Below are positions 1 to 7,539 of a DNA stretch of 15,781 bases, one piece after another. The notes under the pieces are model-generated. The model worked only from the letters and a program-made list of their open reading frames with translations. It did not search any database and was not told the origin of the DNA. Source of the DNA: Chryseobacterium gleum (GTDB lineage: Bacteria; Bacteroidota; Bacteroidia; Flavobacteriales_D; Crocinitomicaceae); the NCBI GenBank assembly GCA_945877045.1, contig CAMCQW010000012.1, forward strand, positions 1-15,781, read 5' to 3'. The position numbers and the translations under genes are program-made. Each line of letters starts with the position of its first letter. The stretch's first letter is position 1.

Positions 1-776
1 TCATTGGTAGTAATAAATGCCATGGTATAATCTTGATTAAAAGAAATAGGGCCATCGTGGGATTTTGTCCTTTTAATATCTCTCCATTGATTTTTATAAA
101 ATAAATCTATCCAAAAAGCTTTTTGATAAAACTTCGCTTTTTCAGTGGATGCATTTGGGTCATAAAAAGCAATGTCTGTAAAGTTTTGATTCGTTCTATT
201 ATACGTGCGATTTACAAAACCATGATCGTATTCGTTTGAAGCAAACAAGATTCCTTTTTTGTATGGAAATGCTGCGTAATCTTCTCCTTTATTTGCTTTT
301 TTATATAAAGAAAGCGTATAATCCGAAGTGCTATTAATGCGCGAATTTATCATTGGCAAATTATTCTTCCAACTTTTAATTTCCATGCTATTAGGAAATG
401 AAACCGAGGCAGAATCTATTACATTGGATAAACGAATGTATTTTTTATTCAAGCAAATTAGTTCAATCATATTGATCCAATCTTGTTCATTTGCTTGTTT
501 TTTATTGACCAATTGTTGACTCCAATATAAGGCTTTAACGTACCCTTCAGATAAAGTAGCAGCTTGAACAGTCATTCTTAAAAACGAATAATCGCCAACT
601 TGTTTTCTTTTTTTCTTTTTGCTAATAAAAGAACGAGATAGTTCTTCCCAAATTGGCAAGGCATCAACAAATTGTAATTCCTTGGACAATTTTCTAGCGT
701 AATCTGCCTTATAACTTTGCGTCCATCCCAAAGATGAAACAATAGTTATGTATAAAAGTGTATATAAAATTCTCAT
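1..776 (-). CDS. PorE-like OmpA/PD40 family envelope protein (N-terminal part, truncated by window edge)
   Basis: The frame read leftwards from the ATG at 774-776 stays open to base 1 for 258 codons, so the C-terminus lies outside the window. Residues 1-20 look like a Sec signal peptide (hydrophobic core, then GWTQ-S). Residues 22-160 are helical and TPR-like in character, with a basic KKKKRK patch at 53-58. From about residue 170 it turns to beta-propeller-like sequence: GILFASNEYDHG, then DIAFYD, then HDGPISFNQDYTMAFITTN, which resembles the PD40/WD40-like blade motif 'HxGPxxFSxDGxxxxFT'. In Bacteroidota this N-terminal layout, directly after a PorP/SprF gene, is typical of PorE-type proteins (TPR, PD40 propeller, OmpA peptidoglycan-binding C-terminus), linked to type IX secretion. 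Only one base separates it from the upstream PorP/SprF stop codon, so the two are co-transcribed. The OmpA domain is inferred, since it is not in the window. Confidence 0.8.
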   Translation of the reverse strand, partial: MRILYTLLYITIVSSLGWTQSYKADYARKLSKELQFVDALPIWEELSRSFISKKKKRKQVGDYSFLRMTVQAATLSEGYVKALYWSQQLVNKKQANEQDWINMIELICLNKKYIRLSNVIDSASVSFPNSMEIKSWKNNLPMINSRINSTSDYTLSLYKKANKGEDYAAFPYKKGILFASNEYDHGFVNRTYNRTNQNFTDIAFYDPNASTEKAKFYQKAFWIDLFYKNQWRDIKRTKSHDGPISFNQDYTMAFITTN

Positions 777-777
777 A

Positions 778-1686
778 TTAAAAATATCTTGGACTTAAAA
801 ATGCATTGTTTTTTGAACGTATATCAAAAGAAAGTACAAACTCATGACTTCCCCATTGGTTTATTAATTTCCCATTAATCGGAAAATCATAAGCATATCC
901 GATCATGCAAAAATCTTTTACTTGGTAAGAAGCATTGAACCCTACCGCATCATAAAATCGGAACATTCCACCAAACCAAAACTTATCATACAAATGTGCT
1001 GATACATTTAAATCGGCTACTAAAGGTCCATTTGCCGTATATTTAAGTAAAACCGAAGGCTTTATATCAACCACGCTGTTTACTTTAAAAACATATCCAG
1101 CCATGGCATAAAGATGTCGTTGAGCAAACGAATTACCACTGTTATTATCAATGGATCTCTTAACTAATTGTGGAACAGAAATTCCAGCATAGAATTTATT
1201 CGCATATAAATACGCACCAAATCCAAAATTAGCTTTCAAAGTAGAGTTCGACTGTAAATAATTAGGGTCTGTAGGGTCAGAAACATTAAGCCCTGAAAAA
1301 TTAAATTGATTTTGCTGAATGCCTGCAGAAGCTCCTAAGGATAATTTCATCCCCTTATTATTTAATTGCATGTGATAGGCAAAAGTTCCCATCGCATTCA
1401 CTCCAGAACGTTTTCCAATTTGATCATAACTTAGGTTTCCACCTAAGCCAATGTTTTTCCTTGCAATTGGTGCATGAATAGATAAGAATTGGGTGCGAGG
1501 AGCACCATCCCATCCTACCCATTGAGCTCGCGTAACGCCTGTAATATTGAGCGCACCCCTACTTCCTGCATAAGCAGGATTAAATTGAAGTGGGTTAAAA
1601 AAGTACATGGATGCTTGAGCATCTTGCTGTGCAAATGCCGACATACTCGTCAGGCAAATAATTGCTATTAAATTGATCGTCCTCAT
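778..1686 (-). CDS. PorP/SprF family type IX secretion membrane protein
   Basis: This 302-residue protein belongs to the Bacteroidota-specific PorP/SprF family of outer-membrane proteins. Residues 1-20 form a signal peptide ending AFAQ. They are followed by the family's diagnostic N-terminal stretch, QDAQASMYFFNPLQFNPAYAGS. The rest alternates aromatic and glycine-rich beta strands, as expected for an outer-membrane barrel, and it ends in an aromatic residue (SPRYF). Length matches the family (about 300). Known biology: PorP is needed for T9SS in Porphyromonas, and SprF is needed for secretion of the adhesin SprB in Flavobacterium johnsoniae. This copy sits 6 bases after a gene for a T9SS cargo protein with a gliding-type C-terminal domain and 1 base before a PorE-like gene, so its likely job is export or surface attachment of that neighbour. 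It is probably a cargo-specific paralogue rather than the core PorP, so no gene symbol is given. Confidence 0.93.
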   Translation of the reverse strand: MRTINLIAIICLTSMSAFAQQDAQASMYFFNPLQFNPAYAGSRGALNITGVTRAQWVGWDGAPRTQFLSIHAPIARKNIGLGGNLSYDQIGKRSGVNAMGTFAYHMQLNNKGMKLSLGASAGIQQNQFNFSGLNVSDPTDPNYLQSNSTLKANFGFGAYLYANKFYAGISVPQLVKRSIDNNSGNSFAQRHLYAMAGYVFKVNSVVDIKPSVLLKYTANGPLVADLNVSAHLYDKFWFGGMFRFYDAVGFNASYQVKDFCMIGYAYDFPINGKLINQWGSHEFVLSFDIRSKNNAFLSPRYF

Positions 1687-1692
1687 TTTCGC

Positions 1693-4600
1693 TTAAGGTT
1701 GAATTTCTATGTATCCAGTATATGGATCTTGTGATTTCTTCATGGTATCTATTACGTAGAAGTAAGTGGAAGCAGGCAATGAATTGGGTGCGGTTCCTTT
1801 AAAATGACCATTCCAATCATTTTGATAAGGCTCTGCCTCAAAAACCAAGCTTCCCCAACGATTGTAAACCATAACTTTATTCAATGGATAATACTGTAAA
1901 CTATCAATTATCCAAACATCATTTTTTCCATCCCCATTTGGCGAAATGAATTGATTAACTTCTATTGGAATTAATGGCGTACAGCCTAAACCAAAGGTTG
2001 CTGTTTGAGTACATCCTGCCCCATCAGTAACAGTTACAACATAAGTACCCTCATCGATATTAATTATTACATTACTATTTTGACCATTATTCCATTCATA
2101 CTGATACGAACCCTGTCCTCCAGTAGCGTAAACAGAAAGACTACCATTTGCTTCTCCGCATTCAGAACCAATTGAATCTTGCTGCATAATAACAAGTTCA
2201 CCAGGTTGCGTAATCGTAACTGTTGTGTCATCCTGACAACCATCTTCATTGGTAACAACAACTGTATAGGTTCCGATAGATAAACCGTTAACAGTGGCAG
2301 AATTGGTTAATTGAGGCACCCAATCATATTGAAGATTTGACCCATTTCCATTATCTGTGTTGATAGCAATACTTCCGTTTGATCCATTGAAACAAGAAAC
2401 ATTGTTTGGTGCTACAGAGGTAATATTAATAAGTGTTGGAGGATCAATTTGAACTGTATCAGTTGTTATACATCCATTAACATTGTCCGTAAGCGTAACA
2501 ATATACTGTCCTGGAGCATTCACAACTGGCGAAAGTGTGTTAGCACCCGAAACAATTGATGGCCCCGTCCAACTAACCGTGCTATTCGCTGGGTTACTTA
2601 CACCAAGGATAACTCCTGTATTAGTAATACAATCCAATCCAGAAGCTGGAGAAGTCGTGTACGTGAAATCAGGAGCTGAAAGTACGTTGACAATGAATAC
2701 ATCTTGAACACCTGGACAACCATTCAAGCTAGCCGATACGGTAATTGTTCCCGATATAGTCGATCCAGTTGAATTGGCACCAGCATTCCATGTCGGTAAA
2801 TCTCCATTGCCTGATGCACCGATACCAATGTTTGTATTGGAATTTGACCATGTAATAGTTGCGCCTGCAGGAGTTGAAATATAGTTATTTGGATTAATCG
2901 ATTCGCCAGCGCAAACCGTAAAGTCTGGGTTAACAGAAATTGTTATTTGAGGCTGAACGGCAACTGAAACAACTACATCAGGTCCAGGACAAGCAACATT
3001 ACCAACAACAATTGTGTAAAATACGGTATCTATTGTTGTTCCTGTATTCGTTAATACTTGTTCAATACTCGTTCCCGCTCCAGCGGATTCACCAACAATA
3101 GTTCCAGGAGCAGTTGTTGTCCAACTAAACGTAGCGTTGTTTAAATTCGAGGAAATGCTAAAATCAGTAGTATCACCACTACAAATAAATTGTTGAATAG
3201 GGTCAACATTGATATTCCCTTGCGGGTTAACTGTAATCGTATGTATCACCGCAGGAGAATTTGTACAACTCACATTTGAGGTGATTTCAACTGTTCCCAC
3301 TTGATCGGTGTTGTTATATAAAACCAAGGGGTTAAATCCAAGTGGACTGAGGCCTGAACCTGTAAGGTTAGTAATTCCTGTTACATTTGTTGAATCCGTA
3401 ATTTCCCAATTAATTACATAATTTGGAATAGTTGAAGTCATGGTGAATAAAGCGGAGGTATCCCCAGAACAAATCGTTTGAGAATAATCATCTAAAGTGA
3501 CATTTGAGAAAGGAATGATAGTCACAACTTGCATGGTAGAATCAACTCCACAAAAATTGGCAGCGTAGATCCACATGTTATAGGTTCCTGGTACGTTAAA
3601 AGTAACTTCTAAATTATCGGAACCGCTCGTCCATTGATTAAAATCATAATTGTTTCCAACAAATCCATTATTAGAACCCAAGGTTCCAGCTGATATGGTG
3701 TATCCTGCCATTTGAGTTATTTGCCAATAGAAAGAATACGTTGAATCACAACCAGTGCCACTGATATTCTCACCACCCGTTGATTGATTATCAAAAGTAA
3801 CAGGATCCTCTTGACAGACAGGAGAGGCTGGTGAATAACTAAATGCAGCGGATGCTCCGGTTGAAATTGTTATTGGACCCACAGTGATTACTGTTGGTAA
3901 TCCATTTGAACAGGCATTCTGCGCAACAATAGTAGCGGAGAAAGAATTTTGTATTGGTGGAAAACTTGGAGAAAATACGTAATCAATCCCACATGAAGAG
4001 GTATTGAAAATATGTGAAATGGTAGTGTCATTATCCGTAGTAAAAACGGTGGAAGGTGAACCATCTGAAAAAGAAACTGTGTAATCAATTGGCGATCCAT
4101 TGGATAAGATATCTATAGAATATGGAGAAGGTAGACAGGTCGTTTGACCAGAACCCGAAACCGTTATAACCGGTGAATTACCATTGAAGACAATATAATT
4201 TTTTGAAGTTGAACATCCATTGATTGTTACAGTATGTGTTAATGTAAATTGCCCCATTGGATAATTATGGCTAATTTGATTACCTGCCATATTTACTTGG
4301 GTAGAAGATGAACCATCTCCCCAAGTAAAAGTTTGAACTGTAGCATTGCTATAGCTAGAATTAAACAGGAATACCGATGAATCAATAGCGCCACATTTTT
4401 TAAAGAAGGTTAAACCACTTATAACTGATGTCCCAAATCCAGCGCCATTACTTAATAGGGTAATGTTAGATATTGGAGAGACATTAACATCAATATTTCT
4501 TGCAAAGTTAGAAGTCGGTAGAGCATTGTTGTTATTTACGGTTAAAGTAGCCGTAGTAGTTGGAGCAGTTACCGTGTTATAAGTAACCAAATGGGGACCT

Positions 4601-4827
4601 GCACCAACAGCAGTTGCCGGGGTAGCTCCTAGTCCAAAATTCCACGAGTAGGTTGCACCGGCCAATGTTTGAGAAGAAGTGTTCACAAAGTTAATAGTGG
4701 ATCCTTGGCAAATAGTAATTAATCCTAAAACTGGAGCTGGCGTGGTAGAAAAACTAGCTACTGGCGATTGGGAGTAGGTAATATTGACCAATAAAAATGA
4801 AAAAGAGATGTAAATATATTTTAACAT
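1693..4827 (-). CDS. Secreted multi-Ig/SprB-repeat protein with gliding motility-associated (type B T9SS) C-terminal domain
   Basis: The start was placed at the ATG at 4825-4827, giving 1044 residues, because it begins a clean signal peptide (MLKYIYISFSFLLVNITYS-Q). An in-frame ATG at 4902 would put 25 poor residues before it and overlap hemF. The mature part is a chain of beta-sandwich modules: PKD-like units at about 36-110 and 145-215 (TWGDGSS), further PKD-like units starting at CQED, ICSGD, ICSGD and VCAGE (about 338-720), one at 720-797, then two SprB repeats at about 802-945 (VSCFNGSNGSI...GTYTVVVTNEDGC, and a second copy). Residues about 952-1044 are the gliding motility-associated C-terminal domain (FISPNGDGKNDVW, VYNRWGSLVF, WNGHFKG, TYFYVI), a type B T9SS secretion signal. 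It contains 22 cysteines spaced about two per module, suggesting one disulfide each. It is likely a surface adhesin; its ligand is unknown. It stands first in a unit with PorP/SprF and PorE-like genes. Confidence 0.92.
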   Translation of the reverse strand: MLKYIYISFSFLLVNITYSQSPVASFSTTPAPVLGLITICQGSTINFVNTSSQTLAGATYSWNFGLGATPATAVGAGPHLVTYNTVTAPTTTATLTVNNNNALPTSNFARNIDVNVSPISNITLLSNGAGFGTSVISGLTFFKKCGAIDSSVFLFNSSYSNATVQTFTWGDGSSSTQVNMAGNQISHNYPMGQFTLTHTVTINGCSTSKNYIVFNGNSPVITVSGSGQTTCLPSPYSIDILSNGSPIDYTVSFSDGSPSTVFTTDNDTTISHIFNTSSCGIDYVFSPSFPPIQNSFSATIVAQNACSNGLPTVITVGPITISTGASAAFSYSPASPVCQEDPVTFDNQSTGGENISGTGCDSTYSFYWQITQMAGYTISAGTLGSNNGFVGNNYDFNQWTSGSDNLEVTFNVPGTYNMWIYAANFCGVDSTMQVVTIIPFSNVTLDDYSQTICSGDTSALFTMTSTIPNYVINWEITDSTNVTGITNLTGSGLSPLGFNPLVLYNNTDQVGTVEITSNVSCTNSPAVIHTITVNPQGNINVDPIQQFICSGDTTDFSISSNLNNATFSWTTTAPGTIVGESAGAGTSIEQVLTNTGTTIDTVFYTIVVGNVACPGPDVVVSVAVQPQITISVNPDFTVCAGESINPNNYISTPAGATITWSNSNTNIGIGASGNGDLPTWNAGANSTGSTISGTITVSASLNGCPGVQDVFIVNVLSAPDFTYTTSPASGLDCITNTGVILGVSNPANSTVSWTGPSIVSGANTLSPVVNAPGQYIVTLTDNVNGCITTDTVQIDPPTLINITSVAPNNVSCFNGSNGSIAINTDNGNGSNLQYDWVPQLTNSATVNGLSIGTYTVVVTNEDGCQDDTTVTITQPGELVIMQQDSIGSECGEANGSLSVYATGGQGSYQYEWNNGQNSNVIINIDEGTYVVTVTDGAGCTQTATFGLGCTPLIPIEVNQFISPNGDGKNDVWIIDSLQYYPLNKVMVYNRWGSLVFEAEPYQNDWNGHFKGTAPNSLPASTYFYVIDTMKKSQDPYTGYIEIQP

Positions 4828-4847
4828 ATTTTGAGTATTTGATAATC

Positions 4848-4873
4848 TAAAGGTAACACATAATTTTGTCAAA
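4848..4873 (-). promoter_or_regulatory. Possible promoter for the surface-protein operon
   Basis: On the minus strand TACCTTTA (4848-4855) matches 7 of 8 positions of the Bacteroidota -7 element TAnnTTTG, and TTTG lies upstream at 4870-4873. The gap of 14 bases is shorter than the usual 19 or so, so the match is weak. It lies 20 bases before the chosen ATG at 4827 and just after the putative hemF terminator, which is where a promoter would be expected. It overlaps no coding sequence if the 4827 start is correct. Confidence 0.3.
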
Positions 4874-4882
4874 ACTACTAAT

Positions 4883-4913
4883 AAAAAAGGAGTTAAACCC
4901 AATGTTTTCCTTT
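4883..4913 (-). terminator. Putative intrinsic terminator at the end of hemF
   Basis: Read on the minus strand, AAAGGA (4908-4913) pairs with TCCTTT (4886-4891), and AAAC/GTTT (4904-4907 with 4895-4898) extends the stem around a 5-base loop, leaving a 3-base bulge. A run of six T (4883-4888) closes the 3' side. The hemF stop codon (4893-4895) lies within the right arm. The stem has few G-C pairs, so termination may be partial. It suggests that the guaA-LysM-hemF unit and the surface-protein unit are separate transcripts. Confidence 0.4.
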
Positions 4914-5783
4914 GATTAATTTTTTCAGTGTTAAATCCTCTTCAGAGTTAATTACAGGAACGTGATTATAGATCCAATTTGCCTCTGGGGGCATGCTCAT
5001 CAAAATAGATTCCGTACGTCCTTGGCTATAGATTCCGAATTTTGTTCCGCGATCGTGCAAAAGATTGAATTCCACATACCTAGAGCGCCTGATATTTTGC
5101 CATATTTTTTCTTGTGGTGTAATTTCCTCAAGCGAAAAACTATCCACTTGCTCCATGTAAATAGATGGAAATGCGGTTCCTAATTCCATGCACAAGGCAA
5201 ATAATTCACTCTTGCCAATTGAATTATTTTCTGATAAATGATCAAAAAAGATTCCTCCTACGCCTCTTGTTTCATTTCGATGGGGAAGAAAAAAATAATC
5301 ATCTGCCCAATCCTTAAATTTTAAATAGAAATCAGCCTGGTACTTATCACAAATATTTTTCAGTCGTTGATGAAAAACTGCCGCTAATTCATCATTAATA
5401 TAATGGGGCGTTAGATCAATCCCTCCACCAAACCAATAGGTCTCTTCATCAATTTCGAAATAACGAATGTTCATGTGAATGATAGGGTGTCTGGGGTGTT
5501 TTGGATGGAGAACAATGGAAACACCGGTGGCAAAGAAATGGTCACCATCCAACTTTAACTGGTCCTTCATCAACTGAGTAACCTCACCATCTACAGCAGA
5601 AAAAGCAACGCCTCCTTTTTCAATTATTCGCCCATTGTCAATAGTGGAAGTGTAGCCACCACCTCCTTCTACCCTATCCCATTTATCTTCTTGGAAAGAT
5701 ACATGTCCATCCCACAACGCTAATTTAGAGCAAATTAATACTTGTAAATCGCGGAATTGTTTTTTAATTTCACTCGACTTCAT
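4893..5783 (-). CDS. hemF: Coproporphyrinogen-III oxidase, aerobic (oxygen-dependent)
   Basis: HemF carries out the oxygen-dependent oxidative decarboxylation of two propionate side chains of coproporphyrinogen III to give protoporphyrinogen IX in haem synthesis, in the cytoplasm (EC 1.3.3.3). Family motifs are all present: GGGGYTSTIDNGRIIEKGG, the conserved HPRHPIIHMNIRYFE strand, WFGGGIDLTPHY, HRNETRGVGGIFFD, and SRYVEFNLLHDRGTKFGI near the C-terminus. Starting at the ATG at 5781-5783 gives 296 residues, close to the about 300 usual for the family. An in-frame ATG at 5813 would add ten residues (MKISNPINIS) and lengthen the overlap with the upstream gene from 14 to 44 bases, so the shorter form is preferred but not proven. 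It is third after guaA and the LysM gene, with translation probably coupled through the overlap. Use of HemF implies growth with oxygen. Confidence 0.96.
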   Translation of the reverse strand: MKSSEIKKQFRDLQVLICSKLALWDGHVSFQEDKWDRVEGGGGYTSTIDNGRIIEKGGVAFSAVDGEVTQLMKDQLKLDGDHFFATGVSIVLHPKHPRHPIIHMNIRYFEIDEETYWFGGGIDLTPHYINDELAAVFHQRLKNICDKYQADFYLKFKDWADDYFFLPHRNETRGVGGIFFDHLSENNSIGKSELFALCMELGTAFPSIYMEQVDSFSLEEITPQEKIWQNIRRSRYVEFNLLHDRGTKFGIYSQGRTESILMSMPPEANWIYNHVPVINSEEDLTLKKLIKGKHWV

Positions 5784-7530
5784 CGAAATATTTATAGGAT
5801 TCGAAATCTTCAAATTTCAATAAGAAACTTGCCTTGTTTTCAGTAAACGAAGTGGCGCTTTCTTGTGTAAAGACGACTTTACTGATGGAACCTTCTTGCA
5901 TAGGATAATCTAAAAATAGAATTTTAGGAATTAAAGTGAACATATCATAACCTAAGCAAACCATTTTAGAAATATCAGCTTGGTAAGTAGCTCTGTATCT
6001 TTTATGTAATAAAATAACAGCCTCACTTTTGTAGTTGAAGTAAGTAGGACTTTCGTAATTAAAATTAAAAACATTACTTATGGTGGAACTTATTTCTTTG
6101 TGCTCTAACCATTCTTTAAGTCCAAAAACTTTAACATTATTTAATTCACTTGTATACGTTAGCATTCGAATAATTTTATCCTTTTCTGATTGAAAACTTA
6201 CCAACCATGTTTTCACCCCATTCTTAGAAAAATTCTTATAATTCTCGTTCGTTGCTTTGATAATTTTGGCCTTGCCTTTAATTTTTGATAGTGATTGATA
6301 TGCACTGATAAAGACTTCTTCTAATAAGGAATCAGCTTTTATTTTAGACCTTACCAAAATTAATTGTTCGCCATTTTGTAGGTCGTATAAATCGTGTGCT
6401 AAATTAATTGCTAGATTAACTTTTGATGTGGATAATTGAAAAGCGTAAGGATTTGTTTGTTGAAAGTTGGCAGCTAGATTTAATGGGAATATAATTCTAA
6501 TTTTATTCGCTTGGCAAAAATCAGAAACCAACTTTGCGGGCTCTACGTGAAAGGGGGCGTAAACTAAATCCATTTCTGCTAATTCTGACGATTCAAGTAT
6601 GCCAGGGAAATTTGTGCTTTCGCTTAAGTAATCGTAAAAGGTAACTTCTCCTCTAACACCGATTTCCTCCATGTCTTTTATTCCTAATAAAGCTCCTAAA
6701 TAAAATTCAACAGCTGCTTTAGATGTTCCATTCAATGGATATTTTACAGTATCAACAGCAAATGGAAGAAAAACGGCGATTTTAGGATCCCTTATCACTT
6801 GTTTCTTCGGCGTAGTTTCAACGATAGATTGTGGTACTACTTTCGATGGGATTGACTTTGGACCTAAAACAATATCGAGCTCTTTATTTATTGGTATTTT
6901 TAAAGAAGTACCCACTTTGACCTGGTTAGACTTTAATTTGTTCACGGCTCTAAGTTCATCAAGAGAAATCATAAAGCGCTTCGAAAGAGAATACAGCGAT
7001 TCTCCCTGTTCCACAATATGAATTAATAAAGTATCATCAAAATCGAAATTTCGTTGATATAGAATAGTGTCTTTCGGACTTTTTATCTTGACTTCTTCTT
7101 CCGATTGTTTGATTAACTCGATTCTAACAGCCGCGTTCTTAACTAACAGACTTTGACCTATTTGAATACCTTTATCTGAATTAATATTCCATGAAATTAA
7201 TGAATCCACCGCCACGGCATATCGTTTTGCTATGGCGAATAGGGTTTCTTTTTCGCTAACCTTGTGCGAGAGTGTTTTTCTCACAAGAGGCATATATATT
7301 TTTAGACCGATTTGTAAATCATTTTGGCAACCCGGATTATTTTTGAGGATTTCTTCCCCTGAGAATCCAGTTTGCTGCACAATTGAAAACAAGGTTAAAC
7401 CTTGAGTAACTTCAATTTCATGGCAGGTTTTTCCCTTATATTCTACTAAAGGAAAAAAGGATTGCGCCCAAGTTAACTGGACTATAAATAGCAAAACAAG
7501 ACATAAAAAACGATCTACATGTTTTTTCAT
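5770..7530 (-). CDS. Envelope protein with three LysM domains fused to a periplasmic-binding-protein-type-1-like domain
   Basis: This 586-residue protein has a signal peptide (1-22, ending TWAQ-S) with no lipobox cysteine, so it is probably soluble in the periplasm. Three LysM peptidoglycan-binding modules follow at about 37-81, 88-131 (KVSEKETLFAIAKRYAVAVD) and 170-213 (HIVEQGESLYSLSKRFMISL). After a proline- and lysine-containing linker, residues about 249-580 look like a type 1 periplasmic-binding fold, the fold of branched-chain amino-acid binding proteins: IAVFLPF, a helix with AAVEFYLGALLGI, VYAPFHVEPAKLVSDFC, and IIFPLN. No transporter gene is nearby, so a structural or regulatory role is more likely than uptake. 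The architecture recalls LpoA, whose similar C-terminal fold activates a peptidoglycan synthase, but that comparison is inference. It starts 9 bases after guaA and overlaps hemF by 14 bases. I cannot name a specific function. Confidence 0.85.
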   Translation of the reverse strand: MKKHVDRFLCLVLLFIVQLTWAQSFFPLVEYKGKTCHEIEVTQGLTLFSIVQQTGFSGEEILKNNPGCQNDLQIGLKIYMPLVRKTLSHKVSEKETLFAIAKRYAVAVDSLISWNINSDKGIQIGQSLLVKNAAVRIELIKQSEEEVKIKSPKDTILYQRNFDFDDTLLIHIVEQGESLYSLSKRFMISLDELRAVNKLKSNQVKVGTSLKIPINKELDIVLGPKSIPSKVVPQSIVETTPKKQVIRDPKIAVFLPFAVDTVKYPLNGTSKAAVEFYLGALLGIKDMEEIGVRGEVTFYDYLSESTNFPGILESSELAEMDLVYAPFHVEPAKLVSDFCQANKIRIIFPLNLAANFQQTNPYAFQLSTSKVNLAINLAHDLYDLQNGEQLILVRSKIKADSLLEEVFISAYQSLSKIKGKAKIIKATNENYKNFSKNGVKTWLVSFQSEKDKIIRMLTYTSELNNVKVFGLKEWLEHKEISSTISNVFNFNYESPTYFNYKSEAVILLHKRYRATYQADISKMVCLGYDMFTLIPKILFLDYPMQEGSISKVVFTQESATSFTENKASFLLKFEDFESYKYFDEVE

Positions 7531-7539
7531 AGGTGTAAA

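Noticed and set aside
328..519. Plus-strand open frame of 63 residues
   Set aside because: It lies antisense within the PorE-like gene, whose frame is open across the whole stretch and has recognisable domain motifs.
2483..2707. Plus-strand open frame of 74 residues inside the surface-protein gene
   Set aside because: It is a shadow of the repetitive threonine/asparagine-rich coding sequence on the other strand, with no family resemblance.
4828..4902. Longer start for the surface protein at the ATG at 4902
   Set aside because: It adds 25 residues ahead of a clean signal peptide and overlaps hemF and its terminator hairpin; the ATG at 4827 gives a normal secreted protein.
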